From Immersiella caudata (Eukaryota > Ascomycota > Sordariomycetes > Sordariales > Lasiosphaeriaceae): a stretch of DNA of 64,000 nucleotides. How positions within the stretch are numbered: position 1 is the stretch's first letter; every line of letters begins with the position of its first letter. This document shows, one piece after another, positions 40,998 to 51,916 of the stretch. The DNA lies in assembly GCA_030512335.1 (NCBI GenBank), contig JAULSU010000005.1:1-64000 (forward strand). The letters are read 5' to 3'. A program made the translations under genes and the position numbers. Under the pieces are notes generated by a model. The model saw only the letters and a list, made by a program, of their open reading frames with translations. It was not told the DNA's origin and did no database searches.

Positions 40998-42890
40998 CTA
41001 TCCCCCAAAGCTGAACCTCTTCCCTGCTGGGGCTGCATCAATAGCTCCCAATGGTGAGCCCTGCTCCAGCCCAAGTAGCAACATTGCTACTTCTGAGGGA
41101 TCACACTCAATCGCCGGTACTTTTTCCTCGTCCGTCAACATGTGGTACACCGGATCATTGGTTAGGATGGGGTTTTCGGTGTAGTCAAAGTCGAACAGGG
41201 TCAAGTTTCGCCCAGTTTTCGTCGATCTGCCTGGCTAGCTTCTCATTGGCGCCTTTAATCCCTCGACGGTACTCCTTCATGAGGACGACGAGCGGCATAT
41301 GTCGTCGTTCAGCAAAGTCTTGCGATGGGAGGACGACCCCGATATCCTCAAATCTTTTTTCAGCTCCTGTAGATGGGGGATTTGATCCGTGCACGGCTGA
41401 CATCTGGAGTTTCTCTGCTTTCAGCTTTCTCATAACGCCTCGTCGACGCCCGACATCCTCCTAGTCCTCAGCGACTCGACCATCATATCGAAGAAAACGA
41501 GAGTCCTGGCGACAGCTGCTGGTTTGAGGTCAAACATCGTGATGCGGACGTCCTTTCATAACTTCTTCCCCCTATTCGAATCCTCCAAACACACTAGCTC
41601 CATGAGGGTTATGAAGACGTGGCGAGCGTCACCGCTTCCGCAGAACATCTGTCAAAATCTGGGGGGTGGCTTGGCGCCAAGCCGAGCTACCGCGAGCAGG
41701 GGGTCCATCGGCCCTGCGCTCCAGGGGAGCGCAGGAACCGATATTCCGGCGCTCTGGGTCCAACGGGGCCGTTTCTTTTGTACTTATTGGAGCTTATCTC
41801 CTGACCTCACTTCCAAAAAGACAAGTCACTTTGCAACTGCACTTCCACTGCTCGCACGCTCAATGAGGCGCTCCGCCAAAAGTTCCACAACATCAGAGAT
41901 ACCAAGTCTTCGGGCGAAGTCGTCACCCCCAGCTGTTGATCGAATGGCGACCGCGCTGCATCATGTCCGATGGGATAATACTCGGCCACATTGCCCCTGA
42001 TGCACGGGCAGGCAATTCCCATATGAGCAACCGTCCTGGTTCTGAGTGGGATGGGGGCCGCCCGGTGGCCCAGTTTTGACGTACAAATGAGCCATGAAAC
42101 AGGGGATGCGTTCAAGCACGACCTTTCGATGCCGCATTGTGCCCTCGGGAACTTCGGGTATTGACCAAGCGACGAGTGCACCCAAATTGCCCAGAACCGA
42201 GTTCATGTTGGTCTGGAAGGGGTTTGAGCCGTCGGCGGTAGGAACTTGGCGGGCCTCGTCAAAGCGCGACTCGTGCACATAGCACGTGGCCAGGCGCTCA
42301 TGGAGAGTCCTCTTCTTCTTGGCAGCTGCTTCATTTTCTTCCAGATTTTGGCCGAGTTAGAGCGACTTTTGGATGTACTGAATGGCGATGGAGTACCGCC
42401 CTTGCTCAAACTTCACGCCCGACAAGTTCGAAAGCGGCGGTGGGTCTTGGGGCGCCAGCGTTGCCGCCTTCTAGTATTCCGTCTCGGCGAGAAGGTGAGA
42501 TGGAATGGTCAGCGCTTCCCGGCCACGATGTGGGGAGCACCGTGTTTGACGTGGTGCGGACGCGCACGAACGAATGTCACGGTAGGAACGAACCTTGGGC
42601 GAGTTTTTCCCTGCTTGTACAACTCATTTCCCCGCAATCTCGCCTCCTCGGTGGCATTCACTCCTTGAGACGCCTTTTTGTCGAGGTGACGACAATGGAC
42701 GGAACGTGTCGCGGTGAGGTTGTGATGGGCGTGAAAAAACAGGCGGATCTGCCGAAGTGGCGCCTCCTGGCTCCACCTTCCTCCCAAGTCAGGACCAGCG
42801 GTGTGATAGTCCCACTCTTTCCTCAGCTGGCAACGAGTTGGAGCAAACAAGCACGGGTATGACGGCTGGGTGCTCATTGCGATGATAAGA
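40998..42890 (-). pseudogene. TPR-containing fungal protein, broken
   Basis: Readable pieces in gene order: ATEEARLRGNELYKQGK (start of a TPR), TEY-stop-KAATLAPQDPPPLSNLSGVKFEQGRYSIAIQYI (the parts AATLAPQDPPPLSNLS and KFEQGRYS are clear), KSL-stop, LHERLATCYVHESRFDEA, then in changing frames IPCFMAHLY, NVAEYYPIGHDAARSP and LTLFDFDYTENPILTNDPVYHM. The Q-to-stop (CAG to TAG), a second stop and at least two frameshifts inactivate it. The family appears to be a fungal TPR protein of the type often paired with a DUF4470 region; that name is uncertain. Confidence 0.6.
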
Positions 42891-43039
42891 TGGTAAATAT
42901 CATTGATGACGATGTTTAGGAGGACAATAGCATTGTCTCGCGACTCGAGATGTGTCCTGCACTGGGCACAAAGCACAAAGCAAGCATACCTGATGGCTGC
43001 CCAGATACGACAGTATCGATTACACTTGATTGACTCCCG

Positions 43040-43774
43040 TCATCCATGCCCCCCCTCCCTCTCCCTCGCCGCCTCAATGCTGCTCACCATCAGCACTGGC
43101 ACCTCAATCAGGAAATCCCTCTCGGGCGGCGGCTTCAGCAACAACTTCGAGCAATGTTGCAAGTGAGCCATGTTGTCAAAGCGCTCCTCCATGACCGCCC
43201 CCGTCTCCCGCATCCTCCAGTACTTCATCCAGTAGTATACACAATGCACCAAATGCCACGTCCGATGGGCCCAAAACGTTCCGTTAATCGGTCCTAAGGA
43301 TGCGACCGTTGACAGAGAAAGAGGAATGGTTCCGTTTTCATCGCCGAAATACGACCACGCGCCGTCGGGACCGGGGCCAGCGCGGTTGAAGTGGTCCGTC
43401 AGCGCTTCATCACGACAATGAGGCGGGAGCCAAGCCGTGGCCAGGGCGTCGTAGGCGCAGTTGAGGGAGAGAGCTTCCGCTTCCGTGGTGCCGCAGTAGC
43501 AGGAGGCGAAACCCAAGGGGAGAGTTGCTGGGCGGTAGACATCGTAGCTTGCATTGCTTGGTAGGTGCAAGAAAATGGCGATGAGACCCCAGATAGCGAG
43601 GGGAAAGGTGATGAAGTTGAGCTTTTGGGAATGGCGGCTCCGTTTCTTCAGCTGCGCTGGCACCGAGAGAACAGCAGGCCGCCCGTGTTCAAGGTGAGGG
43701 GACGCATCCGAGTCCTCTACCCAGGCGACATCATCCTTCATGTCTTCAAGGAAAGGAGCGTTCGGAGAGTCCAT
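43040..43774 (-). CDS. Single-pass membrane protein with two HxxHC motifs (UstYa-related)
   Basis: Single exon, 244 residues, ATG at 43774. Cytosolic basic N-terminus (KKRSRHSQK), one membrane segment near residues 53-70, then a lumenal domain: CYCGTTEAEALSLNCAYD, ATAWLPPHCRDEALTDHF, then WHLVHCVYYW and HLQHC. The two HxxHC boxes are the copper-binding-like signature known from UstYa/DUF3328 oxidases, though the rest follows a separate fungal family with the CxCGxxxxEA and WLPPxCRDxxL blocks. UstYa proteins oxidatively cyclise ribosomal peptides; for this branch the activity is inferred. A clearer UstYa-type gene lies 0.9 kb upstream on the same strand. Confidence 0.7.
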   Translation of the reverse strand: MDSPNAPFLEDMKDDVAWVEDSDASPHLEHGRPAVLSVPAQLKKRSRHSQKLNFITFPLAIWGLIAIFLHLPSNASYDVYRPATLPLGFASCYCGTTEAEALSLNCAYDALATAWLPPHCRDEALTDHFNRAGPGPDGAWSYFGDENGTIPLSLSTVASLGPINGTFWAHRTWHLVHCVYYWMKYWRMRETGAVMEERFDNMAHLQHCSKLLLKPPPERDFLIEVPVLMVSSIEAAREREGGHG

Positions 43775-44658
43775 TGTGTTTACCGGGATAGAAACAACTC
43801 CAGGGACGTACGTGGAGGCAAGTTTTTTTTACCAAAGAGTTGTGCCATGAAAAGGAAAGTAACGGGGCCGAGGTACCTCTCTGATCAATCTTCCCACTCT
43901 GCAGGATGACCTAAATCTGCCTCAGACTCTCTACTAGTCCGTGAGCTGGTGCTTGTAAATGCCTCGTTGCGCTGTGCATCGTCATAGGTGGAACCCCAAA
44001 AAGGGATTCCGGGATTCTGGGACGCCTGCCCCCAGCCAAGGCAGAACGTCCATCCGAGCAAGACTCAGGTCTTTTCCATTGGGCAAATCGATGTCCCGAT
44101 CCCGAGGTCGATGACGCTGTCCGTCGTTTGTATGGCTGCGAGCGATTTGAACCCCTGCTGCGCCCCGTCCCCGGAGATTTTAGGGATCGTGTCGCTGCGC
44201 CCCGATCTAACCCAACACATCTCTACCCGGAACCCCTTGCATATTCTTGTATCGGGGTGTCAGAGTTGAAACCCCCAGACTGGTTTTTTATGATGTGCCA
44301 AGCCAAAATTTGGGGCAAAAGAGGATGAGAGGCTGACCCAGTGCCGACCCGCCATGAAGCCTACAGAATCTGCGAAAGCAGACTCTCACCTTCAAGCTGT
44401 GGGGTAGCATCGCACAGCGTGGACAATGTACAACTTTGGGCCACTACGGCGGGCGGAGTTTCGAAGCTTGGCTTTTTCAGAGATTGGCATGAACGTACAA
44501 TAAACGTGGCGGAGAAAATTGCAAGTTTATATTTATCAAGGGCTTTCATTTCTTTTTCTACCTCTTACTCGCCCCCCGAGACTCCAAGGTTAAGATGTTT
44601 GCCATCTGGGTCGGACACGTAGGGATCACCTGCAACCAAGTCAGCCAGCACGTTCTCC
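43775..44658. other. Intergenic, no gene seen
   Basis: Between the two HxxHC genes. I looked for a short secreted ORF with repeated core peptides (a RiPP precursor) and found none here. Confidence 0.4.
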
Positions 44659-45591
44659 TCAGACATCGCAACGGGACCACTGACCAAGATGGGGATGAAC
44701 TAAAAGACCGGTCTTGCGAGGGTTGAAACTGTGTTCCCTCCCCCACCGCTCTAGCTGGTCCCAGTCTACACATTGGTGGTCCCCGTTGTCAACTGGCGTG
44801 GGCTTAAGGCTACTGTGAGCTGTTAGTCTCAAAACCACACGCATTTTTCGGAATAGCTTGGACTTACTCCCCCGCCCAGTGCATAGGGATGATGGTGGTA
44901 TCTGCGTTGCACTGGATATACTGACGAAGATAATCCAGGCAGTGTTCAGTGTGTTGCTTCAGAAGGAACACCTCACTTGAAGTCATATTGGGGTAATAAT
45001 GGTCGGTGTACAGGACGTGGTGCAATCGCTCGACACAATGGAGGCCATGGTAGACAGCCAGCATGGAGTAGGATCCGCTCCCGTCCGTCGCCCGCACAAC
45101 TGTTGGGTCGTTTGCTAAAGGTCCTAGCTCATCATTACTGACGAGGATGTCACTGTCTGTGATTTGAATTGTGTCAGCTGGCAACATGGGGCATCGTTTG
45201 TCAGGGTTGACCGACATTTCTGCAGCTCCCTCCACGCCGAATTGAGGGCCGCCCTTGGGGGCCCGGTGAGATTGTTGGTTAACCGCGGGCTGAGCGAGCC
45301 ATCAGGAAGGTAGATTCCGTAAAACTCAAACTTGCGTGGCTCGGAGCCGAAATTCCTCAGCAACGTTGTTGAAACTGCCGTTCCGAATACAGCAGGCCGT
45401 GAAAGTGTCCACGTCAAAAAGCAGACATTGATAAGTGCCATGACCGCGTGGATCATCCAAGCCAGCTTCAATGAGGAATGGCGTTGATACGAGCGATCAA
45501 GGCAAGTCGCATTGGCCTTCTTCTCGAGGCCATCGTCCGTAGACAGGTCCGTCAAAGACTCGTTTTGGTGAAGGATTGAGTATTCCGGCAT
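44659..45591 (-). pseudogene. UstYa-like (DUF3328) oxidase gene with a 1-nt frameshift
   Basis: ATG at 45591 (MPEYSILHQNES), one membrane segment (AWMIHAVMALINVCFLTW), then LNSAWREL. The frame then shifts near 45205-45240 and goes on as EMSVNPDKRC, SYSMLAVYHGLHCVERLHHVLY (HGLHC is the first HxxHC box), HTEHCLDYLRQYIQC (second box) and DTTIIPMHWAG. A 55-nt intron (44813-44867, GTAAGT...TCACAG) joins to DSLKPTPVDNGDHQCVDWDQLERWG and ends at 44659. All family blocks are present, so a single base is missing from this sequence. It may be a sequencing error or a very young pseudogene. UstYa proteins act in fungal RiPP (ustiloxin/cyclochlorotine-type) pathways. Confidence 0.78.
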
Positions 45592-46318
45592 TGTGCAGGA
45601 GTTTGCTGAAAGAAGGCCCACCCGGATGGGAGCTCCTGAAACGAGGATTTGGAAAGTAGAAAAGATGAGAATTGGGGTTTGGAGCGCCAGACAAGCATGA
45701 AAAGCAAGATTTCAAATGCAAAGAAGACTGTCAACCCAACCAAGGTCCACCATTTCGTATGCACTTAAAGGGTGTTTGCCCAAGTTCCTCGTGCGGCTGA
45801 GGCCCCTGGCTGCTCCGGCTCAGCCGCAGAGGCTAGTTTTGGAAGCCTCCTCCAATGAGAGCAACCAAAAGGGACGTGAATGCCTGATTGGACGCCCCGA
45901 ACGGTTGCAAAATGGTGTGACAACGGAAACCAATCAGTCACTTGCAAAGGGGGTTAAGGAAAGAACACCGGGACAATCCAGATGTCATCACGTCAACTGC
46001 ATCAAAGCACGGCTGTTTCAAACGGGTGGGTCAGGTTGACAGCATATCTTGCTCATCTGAGCCGGTGGGCTTCGGACACCAGGAGACATCGCAAAACATA
46101 CCCAAAGTTGGCAAAGCTGAAGAAGAAGCAGAATGCCTAACCGGCTGAACAACATGGGAACTAGCCATCTCCACCGATGACTCCCAGGCCCAAGCTGTCG
46201 CCTTATAAAGGCTCGCTCAAGCTCCTCTTCCGGCCTGTTCCACTCTGCAACACGCATTACCCAAGTCTTTCCCAGCCAACGTCCCAACAATCCAACCCTC
46301 ACCCCAACCGCCGCCAAC
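45592..46318. other. Divergent promoter region
   Basis: Lies between the UstYa-like gene (left) and the small secreted-protein gene (right). TTATAAAGG at about 46202 is about 115 bp upstream of the latter's ATG. No gene seen. Confidence 0.45.
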
Positions 46319-46651
46319 ATGCACCTCAAGACCATTGCCTCTTTTCTTTGTGCCTTTAGCCTGACGGCATCGGCTCTTCCCGCTCCAGGTACGTCCGCAT
46401 CGTTTGTGCTCGGAGTCTTTCAATGGCAGATGCTGACACACCCAGCGCCCACCGATGAGGCCGCTCTGGCTGCTGAGCGTCGGGCACCAGTGGAGAAGGA
46501 TATCCCTGTTGCTGAGGGATGGAACTTTGATATCTGCATGAAGAAGCGTGCTGAGATGCAGGCACGCGCCGAGGCCGGCCACCCGCCTGCCGATGACGAT
46601 TTGTGGAACTTTAAGTGGACCGGCTGCCCCCCGCCCCCTATCAAGGGTTAA
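46319..46651 (+). CDS. Small secreted protein, 91 aa after splicing
   Basis: ATG at 46319 in a CCAACATGC context. Signal peptide MHLKTIASFLCAFSLTASALP. An intron at 46389-46445 (57 nt, GTACGT...CACCCAG, branch GCTGAC) fits well; since 57 is divisible by three, the unspliced frame is also open (110 aa). The spliced product continues APTDEAALAAERRAP, then WNFDICMKKRAEMQARAEAGH and ends LWNFKWTGCPPPPIKG, with two Cys in the mature part. No family known. Size, export and subtelomeric position fit a candidate effector; a short pro-peptide ending ERRAP or EKD is possible. Retention versus removal of the intron would give two forms. Confidence 0.72.
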   Translation: MHLKTIASFLCAFSLTASALPAPGTSASFVLGVFQWQMLTHPAPTDEAALAAERRAPVEKDIPVAEGWNFDICMKKRAEMQARAEAGHPPADDDLWNFKWTGCPPPPIKG

Positions 46652-47040
46652 CAGTGCAGCTGGATCGGACTGGGTGATGGACCAATTCGTTACTATGTTC
46701 TTGGCCTAACATTACGTTTTTCTATCTCTTGAGGTGGTTTGAACATCCTGTTTGTAGTAGTTCTAGTGTAGCCATGCGAATGACAAGACTCGGTCAGCTG
46801 CGTTTCAAGGCGGCCAATCTGTGATTCGAGATGCCTCATATTTATCTGACAATGCGTTACATGTTTCCGAGAAGGTCTTATTAACACTCGAAGAGGCCCT
46901 GAAGCGCCTGGATGCCTCTCTCTTTTTCCAGTGCTAAAAGCCTTACGCGCACTCGCCAAAGAGACACTGTTTTTCTTCCAGGGCCTCCGTACACTAACAG
47001 GATACCGCTTCATCTTCGCTCCCTACCACGAAGAAGCCAC
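46652..47040. other. Intergenic, no gene seen
   Basis: 3' flanks of two convergent genes. Confidence 0.4.
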
Positions 47041-49020
47041 TCAACCCCCCTTCGTCAAAATCCTCAAACCGGTGCTTTGGCTCCCGACAAGGCTCACCCC
47101 AATGCTCTCTGACCGCTTTACAAACGCACCTTCCCCGGCGTTCGCACCCGCGTGTGCCTCACCCAACAAAACCAGTGGCAGCGCACTGTCCCTCCACAGC
47201 GGCAAACCCCTTGATCCCCACATGGCCAAGACCACCACAACAAGGCTCAGCACCCACACGGCGACCGGCAACGCAAACCAAGGCCACTCCACCCTTATGA
47301 ACGTCCCCATGCTCATCACTTCCCCCTTTACCACCTCCTTACCCTCCGTCCCATTTCTCACCACCCCCACATCCCTAACCGCCTTCGTCATAGCCATAGC
47401 TAGCATCCGAAACGCACAGCGGACGTTGTCCTCAGTCGTCGGACAGGTCGTCTCGTTGAAGTTGGCATAAAACGCAGCCTGCAGCGCGTCATTCGGTCTC
47501 GAGGACTGCCCAGGCCAAGGAATATCGCTTACGCGAATGGCTTGGTTGGAATCATGGGTCTGGACCGTCCCCATGAGTTGCCCACCCAGGGGGTTGAGAG
47601 AGGGGTCGATGGAAGCGATCGCCAGGGCTTCTATCCACTCGTAGTGGATGGTGAAATTCTTGGTTGGCTCCCATGGTGGGGAGAGGATCAGGGGTTGGTT
47701 GAAGACGATTGGTCCGGCAACGGCAGAGAAGGTGTCGAGGGTGGTTTCGGTGTAGATGTTGCGGGACACGGAGGCGGAGAGGCGGCGCACGCATGGGGTG
47801 AGGGCGCATTCGGTTCCGATAAAGGGGGTGTCGACTTGGAGGTGATGCTTGGTCTTGTCTAGGAAGGTGCCGGTGGGATCGAGGTTGGGATTGTTGGTGC
47901 CACCGAGGTCATGGGCCGGTACTACTGCGCGGATGGACTGGTAGATGGTTGTCGGCCAGATAAGGTCGGTGAGGGAGGTTGAGTTCTCGGCTTTGGTGGA
48001 GTTGAGGACCATGTAGCTTGATGGGCCGCTGGCGTTCGGGTCGGCGAAGTAGGTCAGGCGGAGAGGATCGGGGCCAGGGAAGGAGATGTTGCAGGCCGGA
48101 ACATCGGCCTGGATGTCGGTGCCCAAGGGCTTGCATGACCGGTCGAGCTGTGGAGAGAGGTCAACGCACCGATCGCAAAAGCCGAGGGTCGAAAAGGGGG
48201 CCCAGGTGCAGTTGCCCGTGGGACAGTTGAAACGCGGCTGGGTGAGGGTTTCTTGGGTCGGGAGGAAGAGGGCGGTCATGGCGTTGGCTTTGAACATGGG
48301 GTCGATAGACCAACTGGAAGAGTCGATTTTCGGACCCAGTGAATCGAGGATATCGGCTCTGGCAAGCCATGCTGATCGGGACACGTCGGCGTACTCGGCA
48401 TCGTAAAAGTGGACGATCTGCTGCGCAAAGGGGCCAGCAGCAACACCGATAATGATGGCCAGGGCTCCAATTACGGCTACATTCTTTCCTTTGAGCGACC
48501 AAGCAAGCATCGCAGCGCCCGCCACCCCCCGACTCCCACTGTCAAATGTTTTGTAGTCGACGAGCTTCCTCCCATGATCGGTGAACCACGCCCACTTCAG
48601 TTGGCTGATGGCGTTTGTGGCACCGTACAAGGCACCCATTTTAGACACGACGGCGAGAATCGAGATGACCGTGTTGAACGACACACCCCAGTCGGGAATC
48701 CGCTGCCCATCATAGCGCCGAAGGACATAGACCATGCCCACCAAGCTGGCAGCTGATACCACTAAGCCAAGCAATTCGAACAGCCAGGTGTCGCTCAGTT
48801 TTTGGAGGAGTGTTGGACGGTGAAGCTGAACTGGCTGCGTGGGAGGAGCATAGGGGGAATAGGGAGAGGATTGGGCGTGTGCTTTCCCTCCGAAGTGGCC
48901 ATCCGGACTCGGCTCTGCTGGGTCGTCTTGATGGTACGCAACGGGAACTGGTTTGAACCCGCTCTGTGTCGAGAGGAGACGCGAGGCCTCGGCCCATGTT
49001 TGCTGGGGATGAGAAGCCAT
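47041..49020 (-). CDS. DUF3176 membrane protein
   Basis: Single exon, 659 residues from ATG 49020 (MASHPQQTWAEASRLLS); the frame is open a little further up but only with TTG. The N-terminal 70 residues are Pro/Ser-rich and cytosolic. Then LSDTWLFELLGLVVSAASLVG starts the first membrane helix, followed by the DUF3176 core: WGVSFNTVISILAVVSKMG and AISQLKWAWF. Another helix lies at VIGALAIIIGVAAGPF. The long outer part has many sequons and a Cys set (FNCPTGNCTW, GFCDRCVD, CALTPCVRR). A last helix (FALPVAVWVLSLVVVVLAMW) precedes a cytosolic tail. Function unknown; the family is expanded in filamentous ascomycetes. Confidence 0.88.
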   Translation of the reverse strand: MASHPQQTWAEASRLLSTQSGFKPVPVAYHQDDPAEPSPDGHFGGKAHAQSSPYSPYAPPTQPVQLHRPTLLQKLSDTWLFELLGLVVSAASLVGMVYVLRRYDGQRIPDWGVSFNTVISILAVVSKMGALYGATNAISQLKWAWFTDHGRKLVDYKTFDSGSRGVAGAAMLAWSLKGKNVAVIGALAIIIGVAAGPFAQQIVHFYDAEYADVSRSAWLARADILDSLGPKIDSSSWSIDPMFKANAMTALFLPTQETLTQPRFNCPTGNCTWAPFSTLGFCDRCVDLSPQLDRSCKPLGTDIQADVPACNISFPGPDPLRLTYFADPNASGPSSYMVLNSTKAENSTSLTDLIWPTTIYQSIRAVVPAHDLGGTNNPNLDPTGTFLDKTKHHLQVDTPFIGTECALTPCVRRLSASVSRNIYTETTLDTFSAVAGPIVFNQPLILSPPWEPTKNFTIHYEWIEALAIASIDPSLNPLGGQLMGTVQTHDSNQAIRVSDIPWPGQSSRPNDALQAAFYANFNETTCPTTEDNVRCAFRMLAMAMTKAVRDVGVVRNGTEGKEVVKGEVMSMGTFIRVEWPWFALPVAVWVLSLVVVVLAMWGSRGLPLWRDSALPLVLLGEAHAGANAGEGAFVKRSESIGVSLVGSQSTGLRILTKGG

Positions 49021-49615
49021 GGGATGATGGCCCGAAGGTGTCGATGTCAACTACCATGATGGGGGAATAAGCGAGGCCCTTTTGTCTCTTTATTTACTTT
49101 TGGGATTTTTCCATGCTCAAAAAGCGCTGCCTGGTCGTGGAAACATTTGATTGCCCCTGATATCCCATGCCATGTCGCAGCTAGGTTCCTGGCAAGCCTA
49201 ATGTGGGTCGCATCAAAATAACGTTGTTTCGATGCCACCCTTCAGGGGCTGAAAGATCCAGCGCTAGGGCAAAAAAAGGGAGGGACCGGTCACCCGATGC
49301 GCTATTCCCAAAACAGATACTGCTCACCTCCAATTAGATACTGGCGATTCCCATGTCTTGGCCTTGGCATCGTGGCCAAGTTAAGCTACTGCATAAGTCT
49401 GGTCTGGGAGCGCGGCTGGCGTCAGGCGGCAAAGCAAGAGTCCGCCTTGACTCAGCAAACACCAGATCCCTGGTCAACCCCTCGGCTGCTTTAATCGCTG
49501 CACTCACTTTTTACCTGGGTACTTTAGCTGAGACATATCCTGTGGTCTTCCTCACCTACACGGTGAAGACCGCGTCGGAAGTCCTTTACATTGACTGGAA
49601 GCATTGGCCTTCACG
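49021..49615. other. Divergent intergenic region, no gene seen
   Basis: Between the DUF3176 gene and the transcription-factor-like gene; holds both promoters. Confidence 0.4.
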
Positions 49616-51551
49616 ATGTCTGTCTTCGTCAACTACGATGGCCCGAATTTGGGAAAGAAGGAGAGGCGGGCGGTGCGATCACAAGCGATGGTTGCAGTTC
49701 GGTGCCAACAGAGGCAAGCGAAAGCGATTCCCGACGAGTCCACCAACGCGACCTCAAAACCCGGTCCTCGCCAGTAAGTCCGCGTTAACTTGCAGTGAAG
49801 CGCGAGACGCGCCAGTGGTGACACGCCAGCGTGTTGGGCTTGACGCGGTTGGATTTGGAGCATATTCCCAAAAAGGACATTCCTCTAATCTACCTGCCTG
49901 ACAAAGGTTGCTTCCCGCCCGAGACCCATGCCCCAGTGCCAATGGGGGCTCGGAAAATGATAGCGACGAACTCGAACCCAAACCCACCACTTGCAGTGGC
50001 CATGCCCGCGTCGAAGGAGCTCGTACTCGACCTGTTAGGGCCTCAGCTGTGCCCAATACGGGGCAAAAGCGCGCCCAGCTCGTTGTACCCAAGGGGCGGC
50101 ACGCGCTTATTTTCCAACAGACGAACCCGTGGGACATGCGTGGCGCGCCGCCCCAGTCCACTCACATGACGGGTGTCTCGGCCCGCATCTTTCACGACTA
50201 TCTCTCTCGCTGCGGCTCTTATTCGTCGTATCTGGAAGAAGCTTTTATCTTGGTGCCAGGATTCCGGCAGCCGAGCTATTTCCGGCCCGATCTGTCCAAG
50301 GCCGCGTGCATCTACATCGGTTGGCTGCTGACTGCAGGCGTTTTGGACGCCTCTACTGGGAAGGATGTTGCATATCCTTGGTACGAGTATCAGGCTGTCA
50401 AGGAGTTGAAGGCGTTTGTGGAAGGGGGTGGGAGGATGGAGTTGTACGAGGTCATTTACCCCGTTGTCATTTTGAGCATCTTTGAGGTATGTTTCCTCGT
50501 GGGGAGAGGGCGCTGATTTGAGGCCTCTGACACGTCAGCATAACAGATGGTGAGGTTTAACCCTAGGGCCATCACTCACTTTGCCGCCGTCGAGAACATT
50601 ATCAGAACCCGCGGCGGGGTTGGTGGCTTGCCAGATGTCATGCAGCATCTTGTCATCACGTACGCAACTCTCCGATTCACCCCGTTCGGTAACACAGCTG
50701 ACCTTCAGGCACCGGCGCAATACAGGGCCGACCTAATTGAGTGCATCAGTCTCAACACACCATTGGCGTTCAACGACCTTGGCCAAGGTCCAATCATGCA
50801 CCTCACCACTTCGGAAGATTTTCCCGCGGGCGACCAACTCCGATCATGCCCCCTCCTTCTATGTGACAGCGAAGACTTCTCTCTGGCTGCCCAGTTTGTC
50901 GATCCAGACATCCAGACAAACCTGGTATTGGTTCTCACGACCGCCAACGACGCGTTCCGCTTTCTTTTCAGCATAAGTTTCGATCTTGGCAAAGTTGGGC
51001 CCCTCTCCTTCGAACGGAAACTTGATGCTACTGCTATCTTGGACGCCACAGCCACGCCAATCAAGGTATCGGGGCTGTTTCTCCAAGCGTGCGGCCTGGC
51101 TACAAGAATTGCATGCCGAACCATCAGCGGAGAAGCAGAGACTCTAGACGATGCGATCCACCAGGTCGACGTCCGAGTCATATATGACAACCTCAAGTTC
51201 ATTGGCCTCAAGGCATGGGCTGGTCTGCCCTATATCTATGTTTGGGTGTAAGTAGAGCCCCTGACGGTCATTGTCCCATCATGAACTGACAGAACCAGGA
51301 ATCTCATTGGGTTCGCGGCCGCCAGGGATGAAAAGATGCGAATGTATTTCATTGCCGAGATCGTCCGTTGTTTATACAGTTATGGGTGCTATCAGATGCC
51401 CGTCTTCAAGAGTATGTAATCGTGTATTTCCTAAGACACTTATTGAGGTCGCTAACATTCCGGGGACGTAGCTGTTCTGGTAAATTTCTTGCATCTACGT
51501 AATGCAATCAATGCGAGGAAGATGATGCTAGAGAAACTCTTCGATTGTTGA
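49616..51551 (+). CDS. Fungal transcription-factor-like protein (fungal_trans_2 type, no Zn cluster)
   Basis: Five exons: 49616-49773, 49907-50486, 50547-51247, 51299-51411, 51472-51551 (introns 133, 60, 51 and 60 nt; donors GTAAGT, GTATGT, GTAAGT, GTATGT). 543 residues. The N-terminus MSVFVNYDGPNLGKKERRAV, then RSQAMVAVRCQQRQ, is the FVNxDGP...RSHxM motif that replaces a Zn2Cys6 cluster in many fungal TF-like proteins. A linker rich in Ser/Asp/Glu follows, then RIFHDYLSRCG, SKAACIYIGWLLTAGVLD, THFAAVENIIRTRGGVGGLPD (the GGL signature) and late helices including FKTVLVNFLHLRN. The last two short exons are needed for the usual C-terminus. Probably nuclear; target genes unknown. No in-frame stop is left once spliced. 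Confidence 0.82.
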
Positions 51552-51916
51552 TACATAGTCCAAGAAACAGACGGGAAACTCAACATGCTTTGAAGCAACA
51601 AATCCGTTCTACTTGAGCCAGTTCAGCGCTATGCAAATGTGCGTCCTTGACAAAGACGCCGGCTATCTGAGTTCTTTACCTTCTCAAAAAGATGCGGTGC
51701 CCCGGGATAGCATGACAGGGGTCGCAATCTGGGATCCCTCATTGGCGGGCCTTTATGCAAGTGGTCTCGCTTGCCCAAGATTCGGATCTTGTGGCTTGCC
51801 GCCTCGGGACTCTTTTCCCCTCTGCACACCACTCCTTTAGACATTCCTGTCATCACAGGTTCAGGCAGCACGTCCTGATCGGTACGAGCAATGCAGCCAG
51901 TACGACGACAAAGCTC
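51552..51916. other. Intergenic, no gene seen
   Basis: Spacer between the TF-like gene and the 2EXR remnant. Confidence 0.4.

Noticed and set aside
44100..44280. tRNA-like TTTGAACCCC and TTGAAACCCCC words
   Set aside because: No cloverleaf can be drawn around them.
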